This document shows positions 16,360 through 24,817 of a stretch of 64,000 bases of DNA, piece by piece. The translations under genes and the position numbers were made by a program. Position 1 is the first letter of the stretch, and each line of letters opens with the position of its first letter. Below the pieces are notes generated by a model. The model saw only the letters and a list, made by a program, of their open reading frames with translations, did no database searches and was not told where the DNA came from. This DNA comes from Labilibaculum sp. DW002 (GTDB lineage Bacteria > Bacteroidota > Bacteroidia > Bacteroidales > Marinifilaceae). The stretch covers positions 310,001 to 374,000 of the forward strand of contig NZ_JAKJSC010000002.1 in assembly GCF_029029525.1 (NCBI RefSeq). The letters are read 5' to 3'.

Positions 16360-18150
16360 ATGGAAAAGTATAAAATGCATATTCTTATTTGCGGAGGTAC
16401 GGGATGTCGTGCGTCTGAAAGTGAGCTTATTCAAACTAATTTAGAAGATGTTCTTAAGGCCAAAGGTCTAGAGGATGAAGTGCAGGTTGTGACCACGGGT
16501 TGCTTTGGTTTTTGTGAAAAAGGACCTATTGTAAAGATTCTTCCGGATAACACATTCTATATTGAAGTGAAGCCTGAGGATGCAGAAGAAATTATTGAGG
16601 AGCATATTGTAAAAGGACGCCAGGTGATGCGACTTCTTTACACAGATCCTGATAAGAAAGAAACTGTAAGTGATGCGAAAAACATGGGTTTCTATAAGAA
16701 ACAAATTCGTATTGCTCTTAGAAACTGTGGATTTATTAATCCTGAGAATATTGACGAATATATTGCTCGTGAAGGTTATGGTGCACTAGGTACGTGTTTC
16801 GAAATGACGCCACAGGCAGTTATCGATGTAATTAAAGAATCTGGTCTGCGCGGACGAGGAGGAGGAGGATTCCCAACTGGTTTGAAGTGGGAGTTTGCTT
16901 CTAAGAACGATGCTGATCAGAAATATGTGGTTTGTAATGCTGATGAGGGAGATCCGGGAGCATTTATGGACCGTTCAATCCTTGAGGGAGATCCACACTC
17001 AGTACTTGAAGCGATGGCTATTTGTGGTTACACAATGGGCGCTGATTTGGGTGTGATTTATATTCGTGCGGAGTACCCACTTGCAATTGAGCGTTTAAAG
17101 ATTGCAATTGCTCAAGCTCGTGAATATGGTTTGTTAGGTAAGGATATTTTGGGTTCTGGTTTCAATTTCGACGTAGAAATGCGTTATGGAGCTGGTGCTT
17201 TTGTTTGTGGTGAGGAAACTGCATTGATCCACTCTATGGAAGGTCTTCGTGGTGAGCCAACTGTTAAGCCTCCATTCCCAGCTGAATCAGGATATAATGG
17301 AAAGCCAACTAATGTAAACAATGTTGAGACATTTGCTAATGTTCCTGTTATCATCAACAAAGGTGCTAAGTGGTTTAGTGCAATTGGAACTGATAAGTCA
17401 AAAGGTACTAAGGTATTTGCTTTAGCAGGAAAGATCAATAATGTTGGTCTTATTGAGGTGCCAATGGGTACTACTCTTCGTGAAGTAATTTACGAAATTG
17501 GTGGTGGTATTAAAGATGGTAAGAAATTTAAGGCTGTTCAAACAGGTGGTCCTTCCGGAGGTTGTTTAACTGAGAAGCATCTTGATACACCTATCGATTT
17601 TGATAATCTTATTGCTGCAGGTTCTATGATGGGATCAGGTGGTATGATTGTTATGGACGAAGACGACTGTATGGTTTCTATGGCAAAATTCTATCTTGAC
17701 TTTACGGTTGAGGAATCTTGCGGTAAATGTACGCCATGTCGTGTTGGTAACAAGCGTCTTTATGAGATGTTAGATAAGATTACTGAAGGTAAAGGAACTA
17801 AAGAAGACTTAGATTTATTACGTAACCTTTCTGGTGTAATAAAAGATACGTCTCTTTGCGGATTAGGTCAAACTTCTCCAAATCCAGTTTTATCTACTCT
17901 TGACAATTTCCATGATGAATATATTGCTCATGTTGAGAATCATAAGTGTACTGCTGGACAGTGTAAAGCATTGATGCAGTATGTTGTTGATCCGGAGCTT
18001 TGTGTTGGTTGTACGCTTTGTGCGCGTAACTGTCCGGTTGATTGTATTGCTGGAGAACGTAAGGAAGCTCATATTATCGACGTTGAAAAATGTATTAAGT
18101 GTGGTGCTTGTATGGATAAGTGTAAGTTTAACGCCATTAGCATACAATAA
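16360..18150 (+). CDS. hndC: NuoF-like NADH-binding subunit of [FeFe] hydrogenase (HydB/HndC)
   Basis: A 596-residue flavin and NADH-binding subunit that passes electrons between NAD(H), ferredoxin and the hydrogenase subunit. Domains: N-terminal thioredoxin-like [2Fe-2S] (CGGTGC..., TTGCFGFC, ~residues 9-50); the NuoF FMN/NADH core with GRGGGGFPTGLKW (~166-178) and the CNADEGDPGAF block; the [4Fe-4S] motif ESCGKCTPCR with a distal Cys in TSLCGLGQ; and two C-terminal [4Fe-4S] motifs (CVGCTLCARNCP, CIKCGACMDKC). This matches HydB of electron-bifurcating hydrogenases. It is followed 12 bases later by the catalytic subunit with a strong GGAGG. Confidence 0.93.
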   Translation: MEKYKMHILICGGTGCRASESELIQTNLEDVLKAKGLEDEVQVVTTGCFGFCEKGPIVKILPDNTFYIEVKPEDAEEIIEEHIVKGRQVMRLLYTDPDKKETVSDAKNMGFYKKQIRIALRNCGFINPENIDEYIAREGYGALGTCFEMTPQAVIDVIKESGLRGRGGGGFPTGLKWEFASKNDADQKYVVCNADEGDPGAFMDRSILEGDPHSVLEAMAICGYTMGADLGVIYIRAEYPLAIERLKIAIAQAREYGLLGKDILGSGFNFDVEMRYGAGAFVCGEETALIHSMEGLRGEPTVKPPFPAESGYNGKPTNVNNVETFANVPVIINKGAKWFSAIGTDKSKGTKVFALAGKINNVGLIEVPMGTTLREVIYEIGGGIKDGKKFKAVQTGGPSGGCLTEKHLDTPIDFDNLIAAGSMMGSGGMIVMDEDDCMVSMAKFYLDFTVEESCGKCTPCRVGNKRLYEMLDKITEGKGTKEDLDLLRNLSGVIKDTSLCGLGQTSPNPVLSTLDNFHDEYIAHVENHKCTAGQCKALMQYVVDPELCVGCTLCARNCPVDCIAGERKEAHIIDVEKCIKCGACMDKCKFNAISIQ

Positions 18151-18162
18151 GGAGGATTGAAA

Positions 18163-19935
18163 ATGGAACAAATGATAAAATTAACCATTGATAATAAAGA
18201 GGTAGAGGTTGCTAAAGGCACCACTATGCTCGAAGCTGCAAAGCAGATTGGTGTTGAAATACCAACGCTTTGCCACATGCACCTTGAGGATATGAATATT
18301 GAGCATAAGCCTGGTGGATGTCGTATTTGTGTTGTTGAAGTAGACGGTAGAAGAAATCTAGCGCCTTCATGTAACTCAAAGTGCGAAGCTGGAATGAATA
18401 TCAAAACTCACTCTATGAGAGTTTTGAACGCTCGTAAAACCGTAATGGAATTGATGCTTTCTGATCATCCGTTTGATTGTTTAGTTTGTGCGAAGTCAGG
18501 AAATTGTGACTTGCAAACTACAGCTCAAAATATGGGTGTTCGTGAGATTCACTACCAAGGTGAGCAATCAACTTATAAGGTAGATTATTCTCCATCGATT
18601 ATCCGTGATATGGATAAATGTATCATGTGTCGTCGTTGTGAAACGATGTGTAACGATGTACAAACTGTTGGAGCTCTTTCTGCTGTTAACCGTGGATTCG
18701 AATCAGTAGTCGCTCCAGCTTTTGAGATGGATCTTGAGAAATCTACTTGTACTTATTGTGGTCAGTGTGTTGCTGTATGTCCTACAGGTGCACTTACTGA
18801 AAAAGATCATACGAATCAGTTGATTAGAGACCTTGCTAACCCGAATAAGACTGTGGTAGTTCAAACGGCTCCTGCTGTACGTGCTGCTCTAGGTGAAGAG
18901 TTTGGTATGGAAGCTGGTACTTTGGTAACGGGTAAAATGGTTGCTGCGCTTCGTAACTTAGGTTTCGACAGTGTGTTTGATACTGATTTTGCTGCCGATC
19001 TTACTATTATGGAGGAAGGTACTGAGTTGCTTCAGCGTCTTGATGCTCACCTAAAAGGTGACAAGGATGTGAAGCTTCCTATTTTGACTTCATGTTGTCC
19101 AGGTTGGGTGAATTTCTTCGAGCATCACTTCCCAGAGATGAAAGAGATTCCTTCAACGGCTCGTTCTCCTCAGCAAATGTTTGGTCCTATTGCTAAAAAC
19201 TATTTGGCAAAAGAAATGGGAATCAAGCGTGAGGATATGATTGTTGTTTCTATAATGCCATGTTTGGCTAAGAAATACGAATGTCAGCGTGATGAGTTTA
19301 AGGTTGATGGTGATCCTGATGTGAATTATTCTATCTCAACTCGTGAATTAGCTAACTTGATTAAGCAAGCTAATATGGATTTCGTTACTCTTCCTGAAGA
19401 AGATTTTGATAATCCATTGGGAGAGTCTACAGGTGCTGGTGTAATTTTCGGTGCTACTGGTGGTGTTATCGAAGCTGCAACTCGTACTGCTTACGAAGTA
19501 TATACTGGAAAAACACTTGAGAAAGTTGATTTCAACGCACTTCGTGGTATGGAAGGTATTCGTAGTGCTAAAGTTGATTTTGATGGACTGGAGTTAAATA
19601 TTGGTATTGCTCATGGTTTGGGTAATGCTCGTAAGCTTCTTGAAGAAGTAAGAGATGGAAAATCACAATATCACGCAATTGAAATCATGGCTTGTCCTGG
19701 TGGATGTATTGGTGGTGGTGGTCAGCCATTGCACCACGGTGATGCTTCTGTTTTAGGTAAGCGTGCTGCTGCTCTTTATCGTGAAGATGAAGGTAAAGCA
19801 ATTCGTAAGTCTCATGAAAACCCATACATTATTAAGTTGTATGAAGAGTTCTTGGGTAAGCCTTGTGGTGAATTGTCGCATAAATTGCTACATACTCACT
19901 ATTTCGACAAGAAAAATGAAATCGAAATTGAATAA
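18163..19935 (+). CDS. hydA: [FeFe] hydrogenase catalytic subunit (HydA/HndD)
   Basis: A 590-residue subunit catalysing 2H+ + 2e- = H2. In order: N-terminal [2Fe-2S] domain, the His-Cys [4Fe-4S] motif (SDHPFDCLVCAKSGNC), two ferredoxin motifs (CIMCRRCETMC, CTYCGQCVAVCP), the H domain, and a small-subunit-like tail ending HKLLHTHY. H-cluster motifs are canonical: TSCCPGW (C311, C312), MPCLAKKYE (C367) and MACPGGCIGGGGQ (C511, C515). I chose ATG 18163, 8 bases after GGAGG, over a TTG at 18157. With NuoF- and NuoE-like partners it fits trimeric/tetrameric NADH-linked, possibly electron-bifurcating, enzymes. Confidence 0.95.
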   Translation: MEQMIKLTIDNKEVEVAKGTTMLEAAKQIGVEIPTLCHMHLEDMNIEHKPGGCRICVVEVDGRRNLAPSCNSKCEAGMNIKTHSMRVLNARKTVMELMLSDHPFDCLVCAKSGNCDLQTTAQNMGVREIHYQGEQSTYKVDYSPSIIRDMDKCIMCRRCETMCNDVQTVGALSAVNRGFESVVAPAFEMDLEKSTCTYCGQCVAVCPTGALTEKDHTNQLIRDLANPNKTVVVQTAPAVRAALGEEFGMEAGTLVTGKMVAALRNLGFDSVFDTDFAADLTIMEEGTELLQRLDAHLKGDKDVKLPILTSCCPGWVNFFEHHFPEMKEIPSTARSPQQMFGPIAKNYLAKEMGIKREDMIVVSIMPCLAKKYECQRDEFKVDGDPDVNYSISTRELANLIKQANMDFVTLPEEDFDNPLGESTGAGVIFGATGGVIEAATRTAYEVYTGKTLEKVDFNALRGMEGIRSAKVDFDGLELNIGIAHGLGNARKLLEEVRDGKSQYHAIEIMACPGGCIGGGGQPLHHGDASVLGKRAAALYREDEGKAIRKSHENPYIIKLYEEFLGKPCGELSHKLLHTHYFDKKNEIEIE

Positions 19936-19989
19936 ATTATTTTGAACCATTCGGATTAAAAAATCCAATTAATATAAGGAGTTTATATT

Positions 19990-20469
19990 ATGGCAAAAAT
20001 AAAATTAGCAAAAGACAAGATTGAAAAGCTTGTTGAAATTTGCAAATCATTTAATAATGAAGGCAGCGAGCTGATTAATGTACTTCATAAGGCGCAAGAA
20101 AATTTTGGTTATCTTCCTGCTGAAGTTCAAGAGGTTGTTGCTCGTGAGCTTGGAGTTTCTGTAGCACACGTGTATGGCGTTGTTACTTTCTATTCTTTCT
20201 TTACTATGGTTCCTATGGGTGAATTCCCTATTTCAATCTGTATGGGTACAGCTTGTTATGTGCGTGGTGCTGAGAAGGTCTTAGAAGAGTTTAAAACACA
20301 GCTTAAGGTGCCGATTGGTGAAACGACTGAAGATGGTAAATTTTCGATCTCATGCCTGCGTTGTGTAGGTGCTTGTGGTTTGGCTCCGGTTGTAACAATT
20401 GGTGAGCGTACCTATGGCCGTGTGGCTGCAGGTGATGTTGCTGACATTCTAAAAGAGTATCAAAACTAA
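19990..20469 (+). CDS. hndA: NuoE-like [2Fe-2S] subunit of [FeFe] hydrogenase (HydC/HndA)
   Basis: A 159-residue electron-transfer subunit. It has an N-terminal helical domain and a thioredoxin-fold [2Fe-2S] site with CMGTACYVRG (Cx4C) and CLRCVGACGLAP (Cx3C of the NuoE family), plus the conserved VTFYSFF region. It is the last gene of the operon, 54 bases after hydA, with an AAGGAG ribosome-binding site at 19976-19981 and a strong terminator 23 bases after its stop. It completes a HydABC/HndABCD set. Confidence 0.93.
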   Translation: MAKIKLAKDKIEKLVEICKSFNNEGSELINVLHKAQENFGYLPAEVQEVVARELGVSVAHVYGVVTFYSFFTMVPMGEFPISICMGTACYVRGAEKVLEEFKTQLKVPIGETTEDGKFSISCLRCVGACGLAPVVTIGERTYGRVAAGDVADILKEYQN

Positions 20470-20491
20470 ATAATTGTTGATTCTAAAATAG

Positions 20492-20524
20492 AAACCTCCG
20501 ACTAGCGTCGGAGGTTTTTTTTGT
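20492..20524 (+). terminator. Intrinsic terminator of the hydrogenase operon
   Basis: The 11-bp stem AAACCTCCGAC/GTCGGAGGTTT with a 4-base loop is followed by a T tract. Confidence 0.92.
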
Positions 20525-20592
20525 TTTCTATTTGAAAGAATGACGAATAATGTATGTTCTACTTTTAGTTTAAAGTGGGCTATTTATAGGCA

Positions 20593-20620
20593 TAAAAAAA
20601 GCACTGCGAGATGCAGTGCT
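20593..20620 (-). terminator. Intrinsic terminator for the minus-strand Kelch gene
   Basis: On the minus strand, a GCACTGCA-type stem (TGCAGTGC/GCACTGC) is followed by seven T. It lies 22 bases past the Kelch stop codon. Confidence 0.8.
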
Positions 20621-20641
20621 TTTATATTATTAGTATGACAA

Positions 20642-21652
20642 TTAATTGTCATCATCAGTTTCATCCATTTTTGGGTTGAATTCCCACATGTCACCAAGGT
20701 AACCGCCACCAGCATTACCCGTAACGAAGAATCCTCTGTTGTTCAAAGTAAAGGCAACAGCATCTTCTCTTGCAGAAACTTCTCTCTCTAAAGAAGTTCT
20801 TTCAGTCCAATCATCTTTAGCAGGATTGTATTCCCAAACTTCAGTAGTGTAATTTCCATTTTTCCCAGTAGCAAGATATGCTCTATCACTAATAACAAAA
20901 GCAACCGCTTCAGCACGTTGAACATCTTCCCATCTGTTATCATCATCTAGGTATTCTTTTCTAGTCCATCCATTAAAGTCTGCACTAATTAAAGTTGGAT
21001 CGTACTCCCAAACATATTTTAAACTTCCTGTTCCAGAAACAACATATGCTTTATCATTGATTACGAATGTTGCAGCATTAGCTGACTTTTCACCATCAAA
21101 AGCAATCTTTGACCATGTACCATTGTCAAATTTGTAAAAATCTTTAAGGTAGTTTCTATCTTTTCCGTCAAGGTAACCGTAACCTGTACCAACGTAGCCA
21201 ACACCATTAATAGAGAATGAAATTGCATTTTGACGTGCAGTACCCATAAAATCAGGAGCTGGGCTCCATGTTTCAGCAACAGGATCAAACGCATAAAAAT
21301 CAGCTAAACGATTATCGTCTTCATCAACTCCTAAGCCAACGTAAGCCATTTCTTTACCATCTACAATAGCTGTAAATGCAACAGCTTCTTTTCTTTCTGT
21401 TCCTGGGAAATCCGCAATCTTAATCCAACCAGACTGAATGCTATATTTGTAGAATTCTTTCAGGCAATCTTCACCATCATAACCAGTACCTACATAAGCG
21501 AAATCACCTACCACGAAGCTTACAGCTCCACCACGAGGACGTCCTTCGAATGAAGATCCTTTAATCCAGTTACCATCTAGGCCATTGTCACTACCACAGC
21601 CAGTGAAAAATAGAGATAATGCAAAAAATGCAAATAATAATCTTTGTTTCAT
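20642..21652 (-). CDS. Kelch-repeat lipoprotein
   Basis: A 336-residue exported lipoprotein (signal with lipobox FTGC, Cys near residue 19). The mature part is about six Kelch-like units, each with a hydrophobic strand, a Gly-rich YVGTGY or similar turn, and a FYKYS/FYAFDP-W strand, predicting a six-bladed beta-propeller. Such proteins usually bind protein or glycan partners at the cell surface; the ligand is unknown. It is monocistronic, divergent from the DUF4270 gene and ended by a terminator that faces the hydrogenase operon. Confidence 0.85.
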   Translation of the reverse strand: MKQRLLFAFFALSLFFTGCGSDNGLDGNWIKGSSFEGRPRGGAVSFVVGDFAYVGTGYDGEDCLKEFYKYSIQSGWIKIADFPGTERKEAVAFTAIVDGKEMAYVGLGVDEDDNRLADFYAFDPVAETWSPAPDFMGTARQNAISFSINGVGYVGTGYGYLDGKDRNYLKDFYKFDNGTWSKIAFDGEKSANAATFVINDKAYVVSGTGSLKYVWEYDPTLISADFNGWTRKEYLDDDNRWEDVQRAEAVAFVISDRAYLATGKNGNYTTEVWEYNPAKDDWTERTSLEREVSAREDAVAFTLNNRGFFVTGNAGGGYLGDMWEFNPKMDETDDDN

Positions 21653-21690
21653 GTGTTATGATTTTATCAATAATTAATTTGTTTTAATAG

Positions 21691-21698
21691 CAAAAATA
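21691..21698 (-). promoter_or_regulatory. Candidate -7 element for the Kelch gene
   Basis: CAAAAATA on the plus strand reads TATTTTTG on the minus strand, fitting TAnnTTTG, 39 bases before the start codon. The upstream TTTG is 24 bases away, longer than usual. Confidence 0.35.
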
Positions 21699-21817
21699 CA
21701 TCGCTTTTTTTCTATATGACGACAAATATAAATAAAAATCAATAGGATTGGTTTTTCTCCACATAAAAATAAAGTGTCGTTTAGAAATTTTAACAATTAT
21801 AATCACGATTTTTTATA

Positions 21818-21825
21818 TACATTTG
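21818..21825 (+). promoter_or_regulatory. Candidate -7 element for the DUF4270 gene
   Basis: TACATTTG matches TAnnTTTG. It would give a leader of about 90 bases before ATG 21919. No clear -33 box. Confidence 0.4.
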
Positions 21826-21918
21826 TCCGTTATCTGATATTTTGATTGAAATCAATTAATGATATTAGCTCATTATTTACTCTTTATTCACATGATTAGG
21901 AATCTGTATTTATTAAAT

Positions 21919-23334
21919 ATGAGAAAATTTAGTTTCATAATAATTGTTAATTTATTTGCCTTTTTAACGGCATGTGATTCTGATGGATTTCAGGAGCATG
22001 AAGTTGGGGATAGCTTGATTGATAAGTCAACTGAAGTTAGGTTGATTGATACCTTCACGATTGAGAGTTCAACGGTGAAAATGGATTCTGTTTTAACTTC
22101 AGGTCAAAACAATATTCTTTTTGGTAGTTATGAAGATGAATTCTTTGGACGCATTAGTTCGGATTTTTACGCTATTGTTGGTTTAGGAGGAACGTTTAGC
22201 TTAAAACAAGTTACTGTTGGAGAAAACTTAGAAAAGACACCCATTCGCTACGATTCATTAGTTTTTATTAGCTACCCGGATGGTAATTATATGGGCGATA
22301 CTATACCGACGCAAAGTATGTCAATTCACAGGGTTACTGAAGAAATAGAAATTCCAGATGATCAAATTGGATTCTATGCACACAGTTCATTTCCTTATGA
22401 TGAGGAGAGCTTAGGGAGTAGTGATTTTATTGCTAAGCCAATATCTCAATTCTTAGAGTATAGCGATGAAAAAGAGGCTGATGTTGAGATTGATGATCTA
22501 GGGATAAGATTTAATATGGAAGATGCCTTAGGTATGGATATTGTTCGAATGGTTAATGCTGAAAACGATACTATTAAATTTTCGGACAAATGGCTTAAAT
22601 ATTTGAATGGTGTTGTTTTAAAAGCAGGTGAGGATAATTCAGTTATGCTTTCCTATAACTTGCAAGCAGGAAGAATGAAAATGCGTTTGTATTATACCTA
22701 TACCGCATATGAATTAAGTGGAACTAGAGATTTTCATGATTTTCCGATTATTGCATCATCCTTAAATTTCACAAATGTAAAGTCAGATTTTAGTTCCGCT
22801 CCATATGATTTAGATCAAATAACTGACGAGACTGAAGATTTAAGTTCTGAGGAAACAGGTAATTTGGCATTTATCCATGGTGGATTAGGTATGCTTACTA
22901 AAATTAAAATTCCTCATTTAGAAAGATTAAACACTGTTGGTTTAACAGGAGGTGTTCTTAGAGCAGAGTTAAAATTTTATCCAAAAGATGAGAGTTTTGA
23001 TGATGATATATTCAAATTGCCAACATTACCATTTACACTGTATCAAACAGATAAGCAAAATCAAATTTTAACACAATTGGTAGGTTCCACAGGATCAGCT
23101 GCAAGTTCAAATTATGTTGAGAACAGAGATAATCAAGATGAATCTTTTTATTCTTTTGATGTTACTAGCTATGTTAACAGTGTATTAGCAAACGGTCAGG
23201 AATTTGATGATGCACTTTTACTAACACTACCAATATCTAGTTTAGGTGTTTCAATGGATCGTTTAATCATTGAAAATGAAAGCGATTCAGATTTTAGAAT
23301 TCGTCTTAAAACAACCTACGTAGTACAGAATTAA
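21919..23334 (+). CDS. DUF4270 family lipoprotein
   Basis: A 471-residue lipoprotein with signal (lipobox LTAC at about residues 15-18) followed by the acidic DSDGF start typical of exported Bacteroidetes proteins. The body is beta-rich with blocks such as LFGSYEDEFFGRISSDFYA and a late FDVTSYVNSVLANGQEFDDALLLTLP, matching the DUF4270 family, which is of unknown function and common in Bacteroidetes outer membranes. I chose ATG 21919 because it begins the lipoprotein signal; upstream in-frame Met codons precede it without one. It lies 46 bases before the next outer-membrane gene. Confidence 0.82.
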   Translation: MRKFSFIIIVNLFAFLTACDSDGFQEHEVGDSLIDKSTEVRLIDTFTIESSTVKMDSVLTSGQNNILFGSYEDEFFGRISSDFYAIVGLGGTFSLKQVTVGENLEKTPIRYDSLVFISYPDGNYMGDTIPTQSMSIHRVTEEIEIPDDQIGFYAHSSFPYDEESLGSSDFIAKPISQFLEYSDEKEADVEIDDLGIRFNMEDALGMDIVRMVNAENDTIKFSDKWLKYLNGVVLKAGEDNSVMLSYNLQAGRMKMRLYYTYTAYELSGTRDFHDFPIIASSLNFTNVKSDFSSAPYDLDQITDETEDLSSEETGNLAFIHGGLGMLTKIKIPHLERLNTVGLTGGVLRAELKFYPKDESFDDDIFKLPTLPFTLYQTDKQNQILTQLVGSTGSAASSNYVENRDNQDESFYSFDVTSYVNSVLANGQEFDDALLLTLPISSLGVSMDRLIIENESDSDFRIRLKTTYVVQN

Positions 23335-23380
23335 TAATAAAAGAATCAATTTAATTACAATATATATGTGGAGCGTAAGC

Positions 23381-24646
23381 ATGATTAAGCCTTTTAATTC
23401 TACAAAAAAACTAATTGCAATATTAAGTTTCGCATTGTTATTTGTGACGACTAATGCATTTGCTCAAAATAATACTAGTTCAACCTACTCCTATTTTGGA
23501 TTAGGGGAATTAATGCAAAATTCTAACGGGCAAACGATTGGTCTTGGAGGAACAAGTTTAGCTTACAAAGGTGGAAGTGTTCTGAATCTTGATAACCCTG
23601 CATCTTTGAGCCAGATTGATAGTTTGAAATTTCATTTTAATATTGGATCAGTAATTAAATTTACACGATTGAATCAAGGAAATGACCATGATGTAATTAA
23701 TGACTTTAATTTGTCACGAATTGCTTTGGGATTTAAAGTTTCTCCTAGATATGCTACTGCTTTTTCTATTGCCCCATATTCAGGCTTAGGTTACGAAATC
23801 ACAAAACGTGAAAAAGTTTTGGGAGATGAGACCTATGTAATTCGATCATTAAAAGGAACTGGAGGATTGAATCAGTTTATGTGGTCGAATGGAGTTAAGA
23901 TTACAAATGATTTATCTTTAGGAGTAAATGGAATCTATATTTTTGGAAATAATACACGTACTGAGAGTGTTGTTATAGAAAATGGTGGAACCAATGTATA
24001 TATCAATAATTCAGAATTGATTTCCAAAGGTTTATATTTTAATGTAGCTGCACAGTATGCAATAGATTTTGGTAATTATGCAATTACAGTAGGAGGTAAA
24101 TATCAACCTAAAATCGGTGTAAATGCTAAACAAAAAGTGGTGATTACAAATTCAAATGATCTTGTTGAACGCTACAGTGATGAGGATGATGGAGATTTCG
24201 ATATGCCAGAATCGTATAGTGTTGGATTCGGTTTAAATAAAAGTAAACACTTATGGATTGGTGGGGATTATCAGTATGAAAAATGGAGTGATACTGAAAT
24301 TTTTAACGAAAATAATGAATTTGTAGATCGTAATAAATTTAGTTTTGGTGTTGAGTATAATCCTAATGATGGCTATGCTCGAAAATTTCTACAACGATTA
24401 TCATATCGCTTGGGTAGTTTTTATGATACTGGATATATAAAAGTCGAAGACAATAAAATTAGTTCGATGGGTATAAGCGCTGGTCTTGGTATACCGATGG
24501 CTCAAGGAAAAGGAATGATTAACTTAGCTGTGGAATTTGGTACTACAGGCACATTAAATAATAACTTAGTACGTGAAGACTTTACCCGAATTACAATTGA
24601 TGTTAGTTTATTCGAACGTTGGTTTCAGAAGAGAAAATATAATTAG
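23381..24646 (+). CDS. Predicted outer-membrane beta-barrel protein (OmpP1/FadL-like architecture)
   Basis: A 421-residue protein with a signal peptide (cleavage after AFAQ, ~residue 29). The mature start (YSYFGLGE, followed by a GLGGTSLAYKGGSVLNLDNPAS stretch) resembles the beginning of FadL/PorV-like barrels, in which asparagine-proline motifs mark bound chromosome-like arrays of aromatic strands; the sequence keeps alternating strands throughout. I picked ATG 23381, 7 bases after GGAG, over ATG 23366. Probably co-transcribed with the DUF4270 gene and closed by a terminator. Cargo unknown; family assignment is moderate. Confidence 0.7.
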   Translation: MIKPFNSTKKLIAILSFALLFVTTNAFAQNNTSSTYSYFGLGELMQNSNGQTIGLGGTSLAYKGGSVLNLDNPASLSQIDSLKFHFNIGSVIKFTRLNQGNDHDVINDFNLSRIALGFKVSPRYATAFSIAPYSGLGYEITKREKVLGDETYVIRSLKGTGGLNQFMWSNGVKITNDLSLGVNGIYIFGNNTRTESVVIENGGTNVYINNSELISKGLYFNVAAQYAIDFGNYAITVGGKYQPKIGVNAKQKVVITNSNDLVERYSDEDDGDFDMPESYSVGFGLNKSKHLWIGGDYQYEKWSDTEIFNENNEFVDRNKFSFGVEYNPNDGYARKFLQRLSYRLGSFYDTGYIKVEDNKISSMGISAGLGIPMAQGKGMINLAVEFGTTGTLNNNLVREDFTRITIDVSLFERWFQKRKYN

Positions 24647-24664
24647 ATCGACAATTACAATATT

Positions 24665-24703
24665 AAAAAGTCTGAAACATTCGTGTTTTCAGACTTTTTT
24701 TTT
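24665..24703 (+). terminator. Intrinsic terminator after the beta-barrel gene
   Basis: The stem AGTCTGAAA/TTTCAGACT with a 9-base loop is followed by nine T. Confidence 0.88.
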
Positions 24704-24754
24704 ATTCCTAAAAGTGTAAAAAGAATATAATAGATCTTAAACTCTAAATTATTA

Positions 24755-24783
24755 TTGAATCAAAATAATAATGTTTAATTTTG
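24755..24783 (+). promoter_or_regulatory. Promoter of hydG
   Basis: TTG at 24755-24757, an 18-base spacer, then TAATTTTG at 24776-24783 fits the Bacteroidetes TTTG/TAnnTTTG pattern. It lies 35 bases before the hydG start. Confidence 0.55.
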
Positions 24784-24817
24784 CTCTGAAAACTAACAAT
24801 ATACATGAAGATGGAGG

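Noticed and set aside
12494-19935. Idea that the 12494-13861 product is a second catalytic hydrogenase
   Set aside because: Key proton-transfer Cys and other motif residues are substituted, and it lacks the N-terminal [2Fe-2S] and His-Cys domains seen in the 18163-19935 subunit.
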